Positions 63,646 through 64,000 of a stretch of 64,000 nucleotides of DNA are shown here, piece after piece. The notes below the pieces were generated by a model. That model made no database searches. It was not told the DNA's origin and was given only the letters and a program-made list of their open reading frames with translations. Both the position numbers and the translations under genes were made by a program. Source of the DNA: an uncultured Prevotella sp. (GTDB taxonomy: Bacteria > Bacteroidota > Bacteroidia > Bacteroidales > Bacteroidaceae); contig CAMOEW010000002.1 in NCBI GenBank assembly GCA_946612625.1, positions 1 to 64,000 of the forward strand. The letters are read 5' to 3'. Numbering within the stretch: position 1 is the first letter of the stretch; every line of letters begins with the position of its first letter.

Positions 63646-64000
63646 TTCAGCGCATACAAACGATATACATATTCATGGCAGTCGTGCTGAGCATCGTCTG
63701 CCTTTCAATGCAGATTGGCGAGGCATCGTCTGACGGGCTTGTCGTGGCGAGGGAGTATAATCTGTGGATTACCAATTCCAATGGTGAGCATTCGTTTGTC
63801 ACGTTCCCATTGTTTGTGGTGTTGCTGCTGTCGTCGGCACTGGGATTCTGCTCTATATTCCTCTATCGTAACCGTATGTTGCAGGCTCGTATCTGCATTT
63901 TCAACATGCTGTTGCTTGTGGGATGGTATGTTCTGTTTGCAGTTTATTCTCAGGTGGTAGGCTATTCCGAAAGCCAGTCTGCCTTTGCTGTATTATTGCC
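63642..64000 (+). CDS. DUF4293 membrane protein, partial at window end
   Basis: The first 119 residues of an integral membrane protein; the frame runs off the right edge and so is missing from the ORF track. It starts MIQRIQTIYIFMAVVLSIVC and has three hydrophobic segments so far, typical of the four-span DUF4293 family. ATG overlaps the rpoZ stop as ATGA. In Bacteroidales it follows the omega gene. Function unknown. Confidence 0.82.
   Translation, partial: MIQRIQTIYIFMAVVLSIVCLSMQIGEASSDGLVVAREYNLWITNSNGEHSFVTFPLFVVLLLSSALGFCSIFLYRNRMLQARICIFNMLLLVGWYVLFAVYSQVVGYSESQSAFAVLL

Overview
The window is chromosomal DNA from a member of the Bacteroidales, most likely Prevotella or a close relative. 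The evidence is the promoter signature (a TTTG or TTG box, 19 or 20 bases, then TAnnTTTG, found before more than ten genes), the near absence of Shine-Dalgarno sequences, and many protein families largely confined to Bacteroidetes: lipidated TamA (TamL), BtuG-type surface lipoprotein, Porin_10, DUF3256, DUF4296, DUF4293, DUF4468, DUF5112/DUF5113 kinase and clostripain-type lipoprotein protease. I saw no rRNA, tRNA, CRISPR array, insertion sequence or prophage gene. Gene density is high and most genes lie in operons.

Layout. 1-413: 22-bp direct repeats and a strong terminator, no convincing gene. 414-6914: iron alcohol dehydrogenase preceded by a 41-bp tandem repeat array, a beta-propeller/DUF362 protein, and a divergent secreted GH2 glycosidase. 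6917-13550 (minus): glnS, a TPR protein, a DedA protein and manC-gmd-fcl, which convert mannose-1-phosphate to GDP-L-fucose for surface glycans. 13625-16228: clostripain-like protease lipoprotein divergent from a GH25 lysozyme and a membrane-anchored protein. 16235-22863: a hexuronate-catabolism island with a LacI-type regulator, altronate dehydratase, NhaC antiporter and a nucleotidyltransferase-fold protein on the minus strand, and KDG kinase and KDPG aldolase on the plus strand, around a shared regulatory region with a perfect palindrome.

22895-28630: a very large unusual sensor kinase, its response regulator, an AbgT-like membrane protein, flavodoxin and DUF2023. 28690-29775: a UDP-GlcNAc 2-epimerase-like protein that appears to have lost catalytic residues. 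29846-35356: a cobalamin riboswitch and B12 uptake operon (btuB, btuG, btuF, btuC) with no ATPase gene. 35370-40329: a second array of the same 41-bp repeat family, a GH2 glycosidase and tamL.

40423-52714: housekeeping run (metallo-hydrolase, ileS, DksA-like, lspA, DUF4296, nucleoside permease, bifunctional nuclease, rsmE, DUF3256, a probable small RNA, mazG, lipocalin-like lipoprotein, RNase Z). 52796-54626: a small protein resembling a type IX sorting domain, then an ECF sigma factor, a probable anti-sigma protein and a Spy/CpxP-like periplasmic protein. 54592-56896: nth and menA divergent from an HD hydrolase through interleaved promoters. 56861-62285: porin, two small proteins, uvrB. 62434-64000: bamD, the omega-like RNA polymerase subunit and the start of a DUF4293 gene.

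The least ordinary items are the kinase whose two halves seem to divide ATP binding and phosphoacceptor duties, its start codon inside a terminator-like hairpin, the paired 41-bp arrays next to a shared promoter palindrome, the candidate small RNA, and the catalytically altered epimerase homologue. All calls come from reading the sequence and from memory of protein families; no database search was run.
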